From: Nemertoderma westbladi | Taxonomy: Eukaryota > Xenacoelomorpha > Nemertodermatida > Nemertodermatidae | Direction: 5' to 3' | NCBI GenBank assembly: GCA_032718475.1 | Contig: JAUCBJ010002109.1 | Coordinates: forward strand, 1-58,501 | Length of the DNA stretch: 58,501 bases | Part shown: one piece after another, positions 43,771 to 54,306 of the stretch | Numbering within the stretch: position 1 is the stretch's first letter | Layout of the letters: the number at the start of each line of letters is the position of its first letter | Translations under genes and position numbers: made by a program | Notes under the pieces: model-generated | Told to the model about the DNA's origin: nothing | Databases searched by the model: none | The model's input: the letters and a program-made list of their open reading frames with translations, nothing else

Positions 43771-44340
43771 AAAAAACTACAAGGTATGTTCAATTCAATT
43801 CAATTCAAATTTATTCAAACAAACAAACAAAACATTTAAAATCTAATATATAGCCTATACCAGGACCCATAGCCAGCCACATATCTTACATAACCAGAAT
43901 ATTTCTAGTTGCAATTAAGTAATATTAGTAATATAATCAGGGGGCTGGATTGAGTCGGTAACTACTGTAGATGGTTATTAATGTATGAAGTTTGTTTGTT
44001 TCAGGAGAACAGCAAAATAGCAGTGCCAGTGACTATGATGTGTATTATTAAGGTATCTCATCGAAAATAAAACAAAATAATTTGAAATAAAATTAAGCCT
44101 CACAAAAGAAAAAACTGCTGCGTTAGAGCAAAACATATTTCAATAAATTGATTAGATAAATTAAATAGACGCTACATAAATTTATTTAAGATAATTATAT
44201 CAAAGAATATCACTGCAATTCTAACATTTGTAAACTTCAATTCAAAATAACTTTGATTTAAAAAAAATCCATCGATTTTAAATACTGCAAAATACAATAC
44301 ACTTACAGAAGCGTCTTACAGAGTCTGGACCGAGCAGAGG
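43771..44340. other. AT-rich spacer, no gene seen
   Basis: Contains a short CAATT repeat and an AAAC tract near 43795-43830. Confidence 0.5.
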
Positions 44341-44748
44341 GTGGCGTCTTTCGATATTGCGATCATAAACGCCGACGCCCCCTCATATGCTCACTGGTCC
44401 TTGGACTCTGTCCTCGAGCAGAGAGTCCAAGCCAAGAAGGTGCACTATAGCGCGGTGTGCGAGGATAGAAGGTTCTCCTTCACCCCCCTTGTCGGAACCA
44501 CTGATGGGGTGTGGTGCAAGGAGACTGATACCTTCATCAGCCACCTCGCTGAGACCCTTGTGGCTCGGCGGCAGGGGATGCGGGATCGTGGCCTAGCCTT
44601 CGTTCTCGGGGGAGTTCGGAGGCGGCTTCAGTTCGCGCTCCTCCGCTCCAACTCCCTCTGTTTGCGTGGTGGCCGGCGTCCCTGGAGGGTGCTGGGCTTT
44701 GGGGATGGTGCGGGTCTGCGGGGGAATGACCTCGCAGACCATTATTAA
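44341..44748 (+). pseudogene. 3' end of a LINE ORF (C-terminal domain)
   Basis: A 135-aa open frame: DIAIINADAPSYAHWSLDS, VCEDRRFSFTPLVGTTDG, FALLRSNSLCLRG and DGAGLRGNDL. It overlaps and extends the copy at 19500-19807 and joins the fragment at 23720-24235, so these are three insertions of one family. No stop, so fairly recent, but RT and endonuclease are missing (5' truncation). Confidence 0.78.
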
Positions 44749-45238
44749 TTCACGGTGCACCATTTTTAATTGTATGTTAAATTTTATTGTCTTAATTGTT
44801 TTGTTCTGATTGGTGGTGGGATGCTGGTGCAGTTTTATATCTAATTTTGGTTTTATGGATGATTTTGCACATTCAATATATTATAAGTATTATTATACAC
44901 TTACAGAATAGCATATAAAAATTACTTTTAATTTCCATGATTGAATTCATAACTTTTCATATTGGTTGAAACTTCACAAATATTGATAATAATCAATAAT
45001 GGAATATGTACAACTTCCATACAGTACATTTCATCTACATTTCATCACTACATTGAGAGTAAGAAAAAAGACAAAATGAAAACAAACATGTGTAACTCCG
45101 AGGAAACGTGAAATCTAGCAAATACCCAAGTCTACCAACACATGAAGTATCTCCTTCAATGACTTACTACGAATCTCACTACCGAAAAATTAACAGAAAA
45201 AAACAAAACTAATAACGTAATGAATATTAAATACTTAC
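44749..45238. other. AT-rich spacer, no gene seen
   Basis: Probably the LINE 3' untranslated region at first, then unique AT-rich sequence that would be an intron if the minus-strand exons on either side are joined. Confidence 0.45.
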
Positions 45239-45420
45239 AACAAATATACCATGGTATTACAATTCGGCATAGGCCTTTCGATGTTTTACCACCCATAGGA
45301 TTAATTGTCTTTCGCGCTTTATAACCGGTTACGACATGGACTACCCGAACTTCCATAAAACGATCTTCAACTCTAGTCCTCGCCGACAAAACATCAGCAA
45401 GGACAATTATTGCTGCCATT
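45239..45420 (-). CDS. Exon of an unrecognised gene, paralogue of 57419-57582
   Basis: 182 bp flanked by consensus splice sites: TTTTGTTATAG before, GTAAGTAT after. It begins AATGGCAGC and reads MAAIIVLADVLSARTRVED, RFMEVRVVHVVTGYKARKT and a CRIVIPWYIC end. The paralogous exon near 57.5 kb also starts after an AG with AATGGC and encodes EGRFLEARIMHIVT. The RF.E.R..H.VT pattern recalls the first strands of an OB-fold, but no family is assigned. Confidence 0.55.
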
Positions 45421-45596
45421 CTATAACAAAAATATAAATATACAATGTAAATAAGACAATATGACAATGCTCTCCATAGCGAAAAATATATAGATATATA
45501 TAAATAATATAAATATATATAAATAAATATATATATAAATATAATATATATAAAAATAATAGCGGCACTATTTCCGCACACCTCCAGTTGCATCTC

Positions 45597-47471
45597 CCGG
45601 CCGAAGAATATCGGGATCGGTACACCGGCGTAATACTCCAGCCGTCGGTCACTTTTGGGATACTCGCAGTTGACGGTAGCCCGCGGAATGCTGGGCTTTG
45701 GCGGAGTATGTTCTCGCTACGATAACCTTCCTTATAGCCCGCCGGTCGCATCCCTCGAGCCCGTTTCTGGCGGTGGATCCACTTGGTTTGTTCGGCGTAC
45801 CATCGGGTAAGTCGCATAGGGTCTTGTGTACCGGGCCGTTCGCCGGAGGAATTCCGAGGAGGTCTATAGGGGTTGGAGCAACACTGGGACCCTTCGCTAC
45901 CTGTATAGCTGAGCGGGTCCGCTGGGTGCTGGTACTCGGGATCTCCGAAGACCAGTCTTCTCCTCCTGGGAACGGATATGGAGACAACCTCTGACATATG
46001 GCGCTGAAGTCGCTAAGCGTGAAGGTGGTTACTAACTCCCTAGCGGGACTGCCAGAGCCCAGTGGGGTGGTTATGCTTGCCTCCGTTACAGGTTCGGCCG
46101 CAGCGACCCGTTTGGCGGCTGGTCCGTAAGCAACTTCCGGATCGAGTTGTCGCTTTGGGGTGGACAGCAGGACACCTTCCTGTAGCCATAATTCCTCCCT
46201 GTCCGATGATATCAATGGTTCCTCTGCACCGAGGAGATCAACAATTGTAGGGATGTCGAACGGTCCATTATCATCCCAGGATGCGATGACGTTGTGCGTT
46301 TTCGTATCTCCCGGTGGGATATTCTCTACCGCTTTGAACGCGTGGTCGATAACTTCGTTCCACTCATAGTCGATGAAGGATCTAGGAACCGCATTAATGA
46401 GTTTATAGAGAGTCTTGCAGATGAACTTGGCAACCGTATATGATTCCATTATGACGTAGATAAAGTTCCCTCAATCCGGATTCTCCTATTTCTGGTGGAT
46501 CGTCCATTTTCTTTCTACGTCCCTCCAACGATTCTCTCGCTCATTCGTTATCTCTAATTCCGGGTGTGCGCCATATATCTTGTTATATTCTAGGAATTTC
46601 TGAGGTTTAACGTCTATACCGCTGTTAAGCACCGCGAGGTAGCCAATACCGGATTTCGTCGGTCTCACTTCCCAGAATCCACGCATGAATTCTGTGGATC
46701 ACAACCAGGCTAACAGGGTTTGGGTGTCGACAAAGTGACTAATGGCGCTGAGGTCTTCTCGTCGGTTTCTTCCGAAGGGAGCGTTGGCGTAGTCATTCCG
46801 AATATCCGCCTTTAAATCCGACACAATCTTGATAACATCGAAATCGAATAGGATCTGTTGGATCTCCGGTGGTAATAACCAGATCGCTCTGGCTGTCCGC
46901 ACCTCCTGTTTGGGTGTCGGGAAGATAGGACATATTATCACTAGACCATCTAGGGTTCCGAGGACAATGACTAATGATCGACCGTATTCCTTCACCCCAT
47001 ACTTCTCCTGGTAGTCGTCGCGGTTCTGGATGACCGATATACGCTCCTCTCGTAGCGTCGTTGTACATTCCGCTAGGTTTCCCCAGTGGGTGAGGTATGT
47101 ACTCTTGTCGTCGACGAAACTTTGGCATCGCGCCAATGTAATCGCTTTCGAGGTGGTATATCCTCGTTGTCGTATATCAAACATCGGGATTTGTAGACGC
47201 TTCGCCGGAACGCGTTCCAGAACGACAACTCCTCTCCTCCGGTTGCCTTTGCGTTCCGAGTCCTTTTCAGGCTCATACTGACATCGGACAACCGGAGCTC
47301 TCGTAGATTACGGGAATCCGGTTCCTCCCACCCGGAGAATTTAACGACTCGCACGTTCTCTGTTATCAGGGCGTTCAATTTCGTATCGAAGTTAGGAGAT
47401 CCAGGCTGTGGATATTCCAGCAAATTGAGTATGTTACGTAATTCGCTGAGAATTTGGCGATTTGATTCCAT
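45597..47471 (-). pseudogene. Degenerate gene with a 3'-5' exonuclease-like part
   Basis: About 600 codons on the minus strand. It opens with ATG at 47471 (MESNRQILSELRNILNLLEY, later SFWNAFRRSVYKS), shifts frame near 47150-47180, then stays in one frame down to 45649 with stops near 46703 (TGA) and 46483. LPPEIQQILFDFDVIKIVSD, LKADIRND and HFVDTQTLLAWL resemble the second and third motifs of DEDD-type 3'-5' exonucleases; the first DxE motif is not seen. The last 270 codons are Pro/Ser-rich. An alternative frame (45597-45997, RWYAEQTKWIHRQKRA) also looks coding at the end, so another frameshift is likely. Exonuclease assignment is tentative. Confidence 0.45.
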
Positions 47472-47614
47472 ATTTTAAATTATGTCCGTTGCAAATTTAC
47501 ATCAGTTAATTATAAATCCAGAAAGTCTGATTCTATAGTGACTGCAGAATAATTCAGTTTATTATTATTCAGTTTATTATTGCTATATAGGCATCTACCA
47601 TCTTATTGCTACTA

Positions 47615-47679
47615 CATTCAGTATTTACAGTTACTATAGCTATACAATGTATAGCTATAGTAACTGTAAATACTGAATG
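47615..47679. repeat. Perfect 31-bp-arm palindrome
   Basis: CATTCAGTATTTACAGTTAC starts the left arm. A 3-base AAT centre separates two exactly complementary 31-bp arms. Confidence 0.95.
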
Positions 47680-47683
47680 TGTG

Positions 47684-47742
47684 AAAAAAAACTGGTTGGA
47701 TATTAATGTATAGTATACATTAATATCCAACCAGTTTTTTTT
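47684..47742. repeat. Perfect 29-bp-arm palindrome with A/T caps
   Basis: Eight A, CTGGTTGGATATTAATGTAT plus A, a single G centre, the exact inverse, then T. It lies 4 bp from the previous palindrome. Confidence 0.95.
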
Positions 47743-48257
47743 TACTTTTTATGTCCTCTTCTTTTTCCAATTCTTTTCTTTTCTACATTTTCTACATTTT
47801 TTTTTCTTTTTTATTTTTTCATTTCTCATTTATTATTCATTTCACATTTCACTATTTTTTCCACATTTCATCATTTATTTCCACGTCCTTCATCAACATT
47901 GAAGATGATAACGCAGTATTTGCAAGCCACAATTTATACAAATATGTATACTATACTATAGATGTTTGTATGTCTTCTATATTGCTTCTAATAATATATG
48001 AAATTCACTAGGCCTAAACTAAACGTAATGTAAATCCATGAATGTACCAGTACCATTGTCCTCTTCAGAACATGGTAAGAAATTACACTTGTTAGCAATA
48101 GAACTAAATGGATAAAATTGAAGTCAGTGAGATAGTTTTGAAGCTTTGCCAATACCTATCTCCAATGAAGAACATGGTCTCTCATAGGTATGGTCTCTCG
48201 TAGGTTGGTAATTATACTCAGTAATAATGGATAATTGATTAACCCAATTAGTCGCTT
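47743..48257. other. Pyrimidine-rich then unique sequence, no gene seen
   Basis: T- and C-rich low complexity at 47740-47890, then AT-rich unique sequence. A frame across 47751-48011 is a low-complexity artefact. Confidence 0.5.
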
Positions 48258-48388
48258 GGCAGTTGTTAGAGCACTCTCAGGGAGAATCGGGGTGGTTGTT
48301 AGAACGTGCTCGGGGAGAATAATGTCGGTTGGTAGAGCGTGCTCAGGGAGAATAACAGCGGTTGGTAGAGCGTGCTCGGGGAATATTT
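48258..48388. repeat. 33-bp tandem repeat, four copies
   Basis: GTTGGTAGAGCGTGCTCAGG with small changes, each followed by GAGAAT. The unit length is a multiple of three, so the minus strand reads ILPEHALPTA-type repeats. Confidence 0.9.
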
Positions 48389-48556
48389 GTGCGGGCAAAT
48401 ATATATTAGGTTCTAAATGGAAAAAGTTATATCTATGTGTGATATTCCCCTTAGGGACTAGATTAAGGGGTAACGGGTATGTTGCTGTTCCCGTTCAGTG
48501 GCAGTTTAAACAGTAATCATTCCGGGGATTTTCTAAGTTGATTGTCAACAGTTCAT

Positions 48557-48832
48557 TTAAGAATCAGAATGAATCAGTTCTATATTAGGGGTATTACCTG
48601 TTGTAGGAAGAAGACTGGTGATTTCTGAGAGGCTATCAGTTCTAGAATGGGCTTCTGCTAACGCCTCCTCGATGGGACCAAGGGAATCTGTTCCTCCGGT
48701 TACCTGGGTTTCAGGAACTGGACCAGTAGAGTCAACTTGAGGGCAGCGACGGCAACTAGAGAGTTTATTAGAATATAATAATTTGCACAACCGGCATTTA
48801 GGATTTGTAAGCTTTCTTCTTTTTGGGGGCAT
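48557..48832 (-). CDS. Small Cys-motif ORF, unknown
   Basis: A 91-aa ORF with a basic start MPPKRRKLTNP, two cysteine pairs (CRLCKLLYSNKLSSCRRC) like a zinc ribbon, and a Ser/Thr/Glu-rich tail. It may be the N-terminus of a transposon protein. No family assigned and no partner seen downstream. Confidence 0.35.
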   Translation of the reverse strand: MPPKRRKLTNPKCRLCKLLYSNKLSSCRRCPQVDSTGPVPETQVTGGTDSLGPIEEALAEAHSRTDSLSEITSLLPTTGNTPNIELIHSDS

Positions 48833-49069
48833 CTTGTAAAGTAGAATATATCGCCTATAACGGAATAATAACGGTATTTTATTTCATGGAGTGAAATTAA
48901 ATGAGATAACAAATAAGGAAATTATAGTTTTTCATTCATTAATTGAAAAAATAAAAAAGCCCTACCTTTTTACTAATTATATATAATAATATTATTAATA
49001 TAATTATTGGAATCATTGCGGAGTCAGCTGCTGGTAGTTTTTGATGTGGATGGGGGGGGGGGGGAGCAT
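48833..49069. other. AT-rich spacer with a G run
   Basis: A run of 14 G at about 49052-49065. No gene. Confidence 0.5.
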
Positions 49070-49344
49070 ACTTTTGTTCTTCAATAGATTCAGCAGGTTG
49101 GCCAGATGCCTGTGGAAGTTGTGGAATCCAGTCACTAGGTTGCTCCTGTGTATATAATATAAGGTCATTGGTACCAGGTATGAATGATATTTTGTATACT
49201 CCGATCTGTATGCAGAGCTTTTGCTATAGAATTCTTATTTTCAAAAATATGAGCACCTGCTTCTAGCAGCATGGCTTCTTCCTGCAACATTGACATTGAA
49301 ACCACTGGAGTACCATAACACGTTAAATCATCTGTCAAAATAAC
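49070..49344 (-). pseudogene. Helitron fragment, last part
   Basis: Shifted frames read LTDDLTCYGTPVVSMSMLQE, then EAGAHIFENKNSIAKAL and QPSDWIPQLPQASGQP. They continue the Helitron after the GRFETE region, but similarity fades before the helicase. Confidence 0.45.
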
Positions 49345-50150
49345 TTATTGTATACAGTGATAGGCAGTCACAATGTATTTATCATGTGTATGTGTTCCTC
49401 CAGGTAAATATTGCCACTGCTCTAAGGCATATTGCAATGTTAATTTTTTTACATCAGCCACATTATAGTTATCATCAATCCCTAGTTCCCAGAGAAGGCC
49501 ACATTTTACCATGGATTCACGTATATTTGGAACAATAAAAATGTCATACTCTGTCTCAAAACGTCCCAAACTTAAAATTAAATTAATAATAAATTTGATT
49601 GGGTTCAAGTTGATTGGTTGCAATTTTTATAAACAAATCTGTCATAAAATTCAGGATCCTTTTCAATTTTGTCAAGCACTTTAATAAAAGTAATACAGTA
49701 TTGTATATAATTTAAATTTTGTGACTGAAACTCAACTGCAAATTTTCTAGCTGGTTCTAAAGCTGAAGGCCTGATTTTCATAATACAACCTTCTCCATTA
49801 ACCCAGTCAGATTTAAAAATGTCAGCATCCAGGTGATATTTTGGAGCAATAATCCCCACAAACCATACAAGATATTGATCTAGAGCATTTATAAATAAAA
49901 GCTCTGGTGGCTGCAGAACAAAGGATGATATGGGATCGATGGTAACTGTACTGTGGCATCTATCCATCATTAGCATTTCTTGCATTTGGGTGAACTGACG
50001 TTCATTTGGAAGATGAAGATTCCGACGTACCCTTACAGCTTCATTAAATTCACCATGAGCACCATCTTCAGGAAAAACTGCAACATTGCTGCTAGGTGCC
50101 TGACCAGTTTCTCCAGCAGTCTTCATAACACACATATCCCTTAAACTAGG
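49345..50150 (-). pseudogene. Helitron fragment: RPPEL-like and GRFETE regions
   Basis: It resumes beyond the viral insertion with SLRDMCVMKTAGETG, then SSFVLQPPELLFINALDQYL, DWVNGEGCIMKIRPSALEPA and, in the next frame, ILSLGRFETEYDIFIVPNIR with EQWQYLPGGTHTHDKYIV. In animal Helitrons these segments lie between Rep and helicase. One frameshift near 49615. Confidence 0.82.
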
Positions 50151-50159
50151 GGTCTACGT

Positions 50160-52312
50160 CTAGTACAATTGATTGGCCCTAAATACTAGGTATCTAAATG
50201 GATGGCACGTTATCATTAATCTGCGGTAGTAAATATTTGTTATACTGGTCTGCCAAGTACAGAACCATAGAGTTCTGAATTATACAGTCACTACATTTTG
50301 TTTCGGACTTCTCTCCTGGCAGTTGTACTACTACCCGCCCGTTTATGGTAGCACATCCCATGATGTAAATTCTCCTGAAATTTGCCAAAAACCCCTCTAG
50401 TTCATTATTGTTACAGATCGCAAGAAGAATGTTCTCTGCGTGAATCAATTTGGCAATCCCCTCTAGCCTAGCTAGAGTGCTTGGTAGGTACTCGGCCCAA
50501 TTGGTTATACCTTCAGACTCTACTATTAACTGCATCGCTAACTAATGTACGATGCTGGCAGTTTGGATTCGAATGCGTGACAAGCCTCGGTTATGTCGTA
50601 TCTTGACGGGCCACATCCCAAGTCTGTAACAAATGACTGATATGTCCGCTCTGACGCCGTCCTCTGGTTCTTTATAATGGAAAATCGTGCAATCGCGATA
50701 AATCTCCTTCGCCTTTATGGCGACTGAGCGGTCTACCATTTGGAATATAATGAGAGGCAGATTTGCAGAATCGCTTGTTAAATGTGCAGGGCGTTTTATT
50801 ACTGCCCCGTGTATCATTCGTGTACATTCTTTGTTTACTGTCTCTGTTGTAATTATCGGTAGGACCACAACCCCATCATTCTGGTTATACATATACGATG
50901 CCACTGGGCGTAGCATCGCCTCGTACATCCCTATAAATTCATCTCCAATGGTTGGACTGAATGTTGATAATACTTGCTCACTGATGTTAATAGCTTCATC
51001 ATCTACCTCGTTGTATGTTTTCCGTCCTATGGATGGCAGTGTCCCTTCTGGATTTGCATTACCTAAGTATGCTACGAATTCCTCGACTAATGGATCTACC
51101 TTTGCAGGCGGTATTACAAAGTTATGTAAAGTCATTCCCTCATCGAGGAACACTCTCTTTCTAGCCTCCTTTGCACGACCAACACCTAATAATTTCTTCT
51201 CAGCTTTTGATAACATGTCGTTTGACCTTCTAGGCTCTTTTACGTTATTTACCCAGTGGGGAAGACATCTCCTAATTGTATCCTCGAATTCATGATTTGT
51301 GTCTTGATTGGGCACTAAACGCGCTAGTAAATTCTCACATGCTTTGGAATTGGCAGTTTGGTCTTTCAGGGGTGCTTTTTTCATCCCCAATGGGAACATC
51401 GTCTTCCATCGCACCTTGCAACCTTCTTCTAAAGGTGTACCATCTGCATGTGTCAACAACTCGAAATGTTTACGAGGTGTATACATACTTTGCAATGCGA
51501 TATGAAGACACTCCTTTCTCAAGTCCATTCTCTTTGCCATGCATTTGGGTACTTCCCTATCTGGTCCCACGTCTCGCTGTTTAAACAATTTTACAACTTC
51601 TGTAGGCATTTCTAACACTTGAGGAGCCTCTTGGGTCCTGGCCACTACTCGTATTCTTTCACAATCGTGGTCGGATAGCTGGAGCCGTATTTTAATCAAA
51701 GCATCTTTAATATAGGACAACTGTTGGTTATTTAGACTGTCTACATCACAACAAATCACTTCTGGCTGGAAGAAATCCACAGCTAATATTGAGGTAATGT
51801 TACATACCCCTTTGACAGTTAGTGTCTCTACCTTCCTATCGTATGATCTATTGGAGTTTCCCACGTAAGATACTGCAACCTCAACAAGTTGGGGTTCTAT
51901 TTCCATCTGGGTTAAACTCTTATTCTGGTTGTATTCTGTGCCGTTTGTAATTATCCCCTTTTTGATGAGGTCGGGCATATAATTCTTTAATCTCTCCTCC
52001 CATTCGGGGGGGTGTGTATGTGTAATGTCGCCGTGTTGAGATGGAAGTACCTCTATCCAGACCCTCGAGCACCACATATTCATCAACCACACACTCCCCT
52101 TTATTAAAAAGCAGTCATGTATCTATCTGCGAGCAAATTATATAATGTATGCACCACATCCACTTTGATAGGGATTGCTGCTCCTCGTTTCCTCTAAACC
52201 ATCCAGATTGTGTGGTGTTGGGTATCAGTGTTAGTACATCAGCAGGAATAGTGCTGAGGAGTTTCGCCATTATTATAAGAACCTCTTGCTATTGCTATTA
52301 ATAAAAACAAGA
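50160..52312 (-). pseudogene. Endogenous orthomyxovirus-like PA segment
   Basis: A virus-derived gene of about 692 codons (ATG 52270 to stop 50194) on the minus strand, near the length of orthomyxovirus PA. The N-terminal endonuclease is legible: a His at codon 42 in an H...C helix, an LEGLDR motif at codons 68-73, then in the 516-aa frame PD at residue 41, EV at 71 and Lys at 87, matching the H-E-PD-E-K layout of the cap-snatching nuclease. The rest would be the C-terminal PA lobe that contacts the PB1 subunit. Breaks: in-frame TGA at 52115-52117, a frameshift in the G run 52006-52012, and an in-frame stop at 50542-50544. The coding sense starts with AGCAATAGCAAGAGG (52282-52296) and ends ATTGTACT (50162), like orthomyxovirus segment termini. 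ACGT flanks both junctions. It sits inside the Helitron. Old and non-functional as it stands. Confidence 0.85.
52282..52296 (-). other. Viral segment 5' terminus (positive sense)
   Basis: AGCAATAGCAAGAGG lies 12 bases before the PA start codon, matching the AGCA(A)..AGCA pattern at orthomyxovirus segment ends. The opposite end, AGTACAATTGATTGG read on the plus strand at 50162-50176, is the expected partner of a partly complementary panhandle. Confidence 0.7.
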
Positions 52313-52316
52313 ACGT
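52313..52316. repeat. ACGT at viral insertion junction (partner 50156-50159)
   Basis: The Helitron frame ...LIDSYV breaks just after ACGT, and the Helitron resumes after ACGT at 50156-50159. A 4-bp duplication or microhomology fits these boundaries, although ACGT is short and palindromic. Confidence 0.5.
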
Positions 52317-52995
52317 ACGAATCTATCAATTTATTGTAACAAATACAATAAAAATAAGGCCCCCCAACACCCTGATGTGGTCCACCTTGAGCACCCTTAT
52401 CCAATTTTCTTAAAAACCCTCCTCGGTTTTCTAGTGGAACTGTAGGGATAAAAATGAATTCTATTCCTGCCACAGTAATTGGGAATTTTAAAGAATGCCA
52501 AATCATTTCTGGTAGGCCAATCAGCCGCCCAGTTTGTGCAACTCTCCCTTTTGTTTCCATTTCTACATTCTTAGATTTTATGTTTCCTTGAGAAGTAATT
52601 TTGGTATTATGCAGATCTAATACTTTAGTTTTCATTATATCTTTTTCTTGACCAGTTTTAATAATAATCTCTGCCTTTTCATCCTGACGAGCACTATATT
52701 TTGTACAATAGTCAACACAGCCACGACTATCAAGTCTTAATAAATTATCATTAGAACAAGTAGCAGCAAACAGCCGGGGGTTGCAGGGGGAAAATTTCTG
52801 ATTTGGAAGGCTATCATATGTATAGGTACCTGCTCTTAAGGGATCTAACATAATAGGCCCCTCACCATAGGGATCATATGGGTGTTCCATTGCAAGACCT
52901 ATAGCAAGATATACTTTGACAGCATCAGCACTATGCTTTAATGGAATTGGTTTATAATCCCAATAATTTGATGGTTCATAGTCATGGAAACGCAA
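52317..52995 (-). pseudogene. Helitron Rep, catalytic tyrosine region
   Basis: In the ORF from 52995, residues 94-101 read VDYCTKYS, two tyrosines four apart as in the Helitron Rep active site. GLPEMIWHSLKFPIT and IFIPTVPLENRGGFLRKLD follow, the conserved linker after Rep. The frame would continue toward IDSYV, where the viral insertion begins. Confidence 0.8.
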
Positions 52996-53560
52996 AAGGT
53001 TTGATCAGTGCCCTTTTTAACTTTTTGGCAGCGGGATCCCGACTTATTACAATCATGAAATTGCCTATTAAAACATGAAGTAATAAATTTTAAATGATGA
53101 AGATCTTTTATAAGACCACACTTATAAAATTCAAAAGCTTCATCATTTGAAATCATAGACTTGGTACTACCACGAATTATTGACATTATAACTTTATCAT
53201 CAGTGTCATCTGTCCATATCAAACTATGAACATGGCATTGATTACCACGGTAACCTTGCCATTCACAGGTGCGCCATATCTCGGGCTTTGGCCCCAAAAC
53301 CTCTTCATGAGAATTTTCAATATAGTCAAAATGGTTTTCAATTTTACGCTGCCAAGCCCGGGTTAATGTAACCAATGCTGCATCAGTTACAGATTTTTTA
53401 AATTCGAGATGCGAAGGTTCATGTTCAAGATCTTTAAATTTTGTAAAATCATCAACTTGTTCAAAAATTGGCCATGTGTATCCATGCCTAGGGAATGTGT
53501 ATAAAAATATTTCGTTATCCCACGCCTTTTAATTAAAGCAGACAACACTTGAACATTTAA
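52938..53560 (-). pseudogene. Helitron Rep, HUH region
   Basis: WRTCEWQGYRGNQCHVHSLI contains the paired histidines of the HUH nuclease (about 53226-53234). The upstream part (KKSVTDAALVTLTRAW) also fits Helitron Rep. CNRQFHDCNKSGSRC follows. A frameshift separates it from the tyrosine part near 52960. Confidence 0.85.
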
Positions 53561-54239
53561 CCTACTGCTAACCTAATCAAGAGGATTTCGAGTGGCTATC
53601 ACTGGTGTTGGTCGAATTGATGATTGAAAGGGTCCCAACCACGTTTCAAAATATATCGTGTATCAACATATTTTAATAGTACATTTAGCATCACATCAAA
53701 AGTAAATGATAAATAATTGGGGTCGGTGGCTGTTAATAAATCACCGCTTAAAATGCAGACAGGCAAATCGTCATGTAATGATGCAAACCCATGTGATTTA
53801 TTAAATTTATCAGAATTCTATAATGGGTGTGGCAATGCGCCTATAGCAGTGCCATCTTTCTCTAATCTGAAAAATAGTGATGGAAACAAGTTGGCTTCTG
53901 GATACATCAGTGGAACTGACTTTGTTGTATTTGTTGCAACTAAGTTTTGTAAAAATCGTTCTGCAATAGCACCACCAGTCAAAATTCTTCCTTTACGTTG
54001 CAACAAACCAATACCAGCATTAAGCAAAACATGTCCTGGTCCATAGTTGGAATCACCTTCAAACTGTATAAATCTGTTACTGCTTGCTGTTTGGGGGATT
54101 GCATAATGTCTGTCAACTATATCATCCTCTGGAAAGGGATCGAAAATTCCTGGATTCATCACATAGTCTAATTCATCAATGGTCTCTGGTCTCGTAAGAC
54201 CTTCGTCAACCAATTCAGAGTCAGGCATACTAGGATCGG
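53561..54239 (-). pseudogene. Helitron N-terminal region
   Basis: PEANLFPSLFFRLEKDGTAI, GALPHPL, an in-frame TAG near 53818, then GFASLHDDLPVCIL, TATDPNYLSFTFDVMLN and ILKRGWDPF. These match the region upstream of Rep in animal Helitron proteins. The upstream boundary is the LINE tail insertion. Confidence 0.8.
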
Positions 54240-54306
54240 CATGCTGCATTGCAGCTGCATTTTAAGAATGCTGTGCCGGCTTGTCAACAAAAGGCAGTCA
54301 GGCATA
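54229..54306 (-). mobile_element. 56-bp LINE tail insertion with 11-bp target duplication
   Basis: 54240-54295 matches the last 56 bp of the LINE at about 20035-20092 (VDKPAQHS, stop, 3' UTR, CCTAG tail). It is flanked by AGTCAGGCATA at 54229-54239 and 54296-54306. An extremely 5'-truncated insertion inside the Helitron gene. Confidence 0.88.

Noticed and set aside
45597-47471. A second endogenous orthomyxovirus segment
   Set aside because: An AGCAATA occurs upstream near 47585, but there is no matching 3' terminus and the protein does not resemble orthomyxovirus proteins; the short match is likely chance.
51276-51584. Plus-strand ORFs over the viral gene
   Set aside because: Antisense shadows; no family features and the opposite frame is clearly the coding one.
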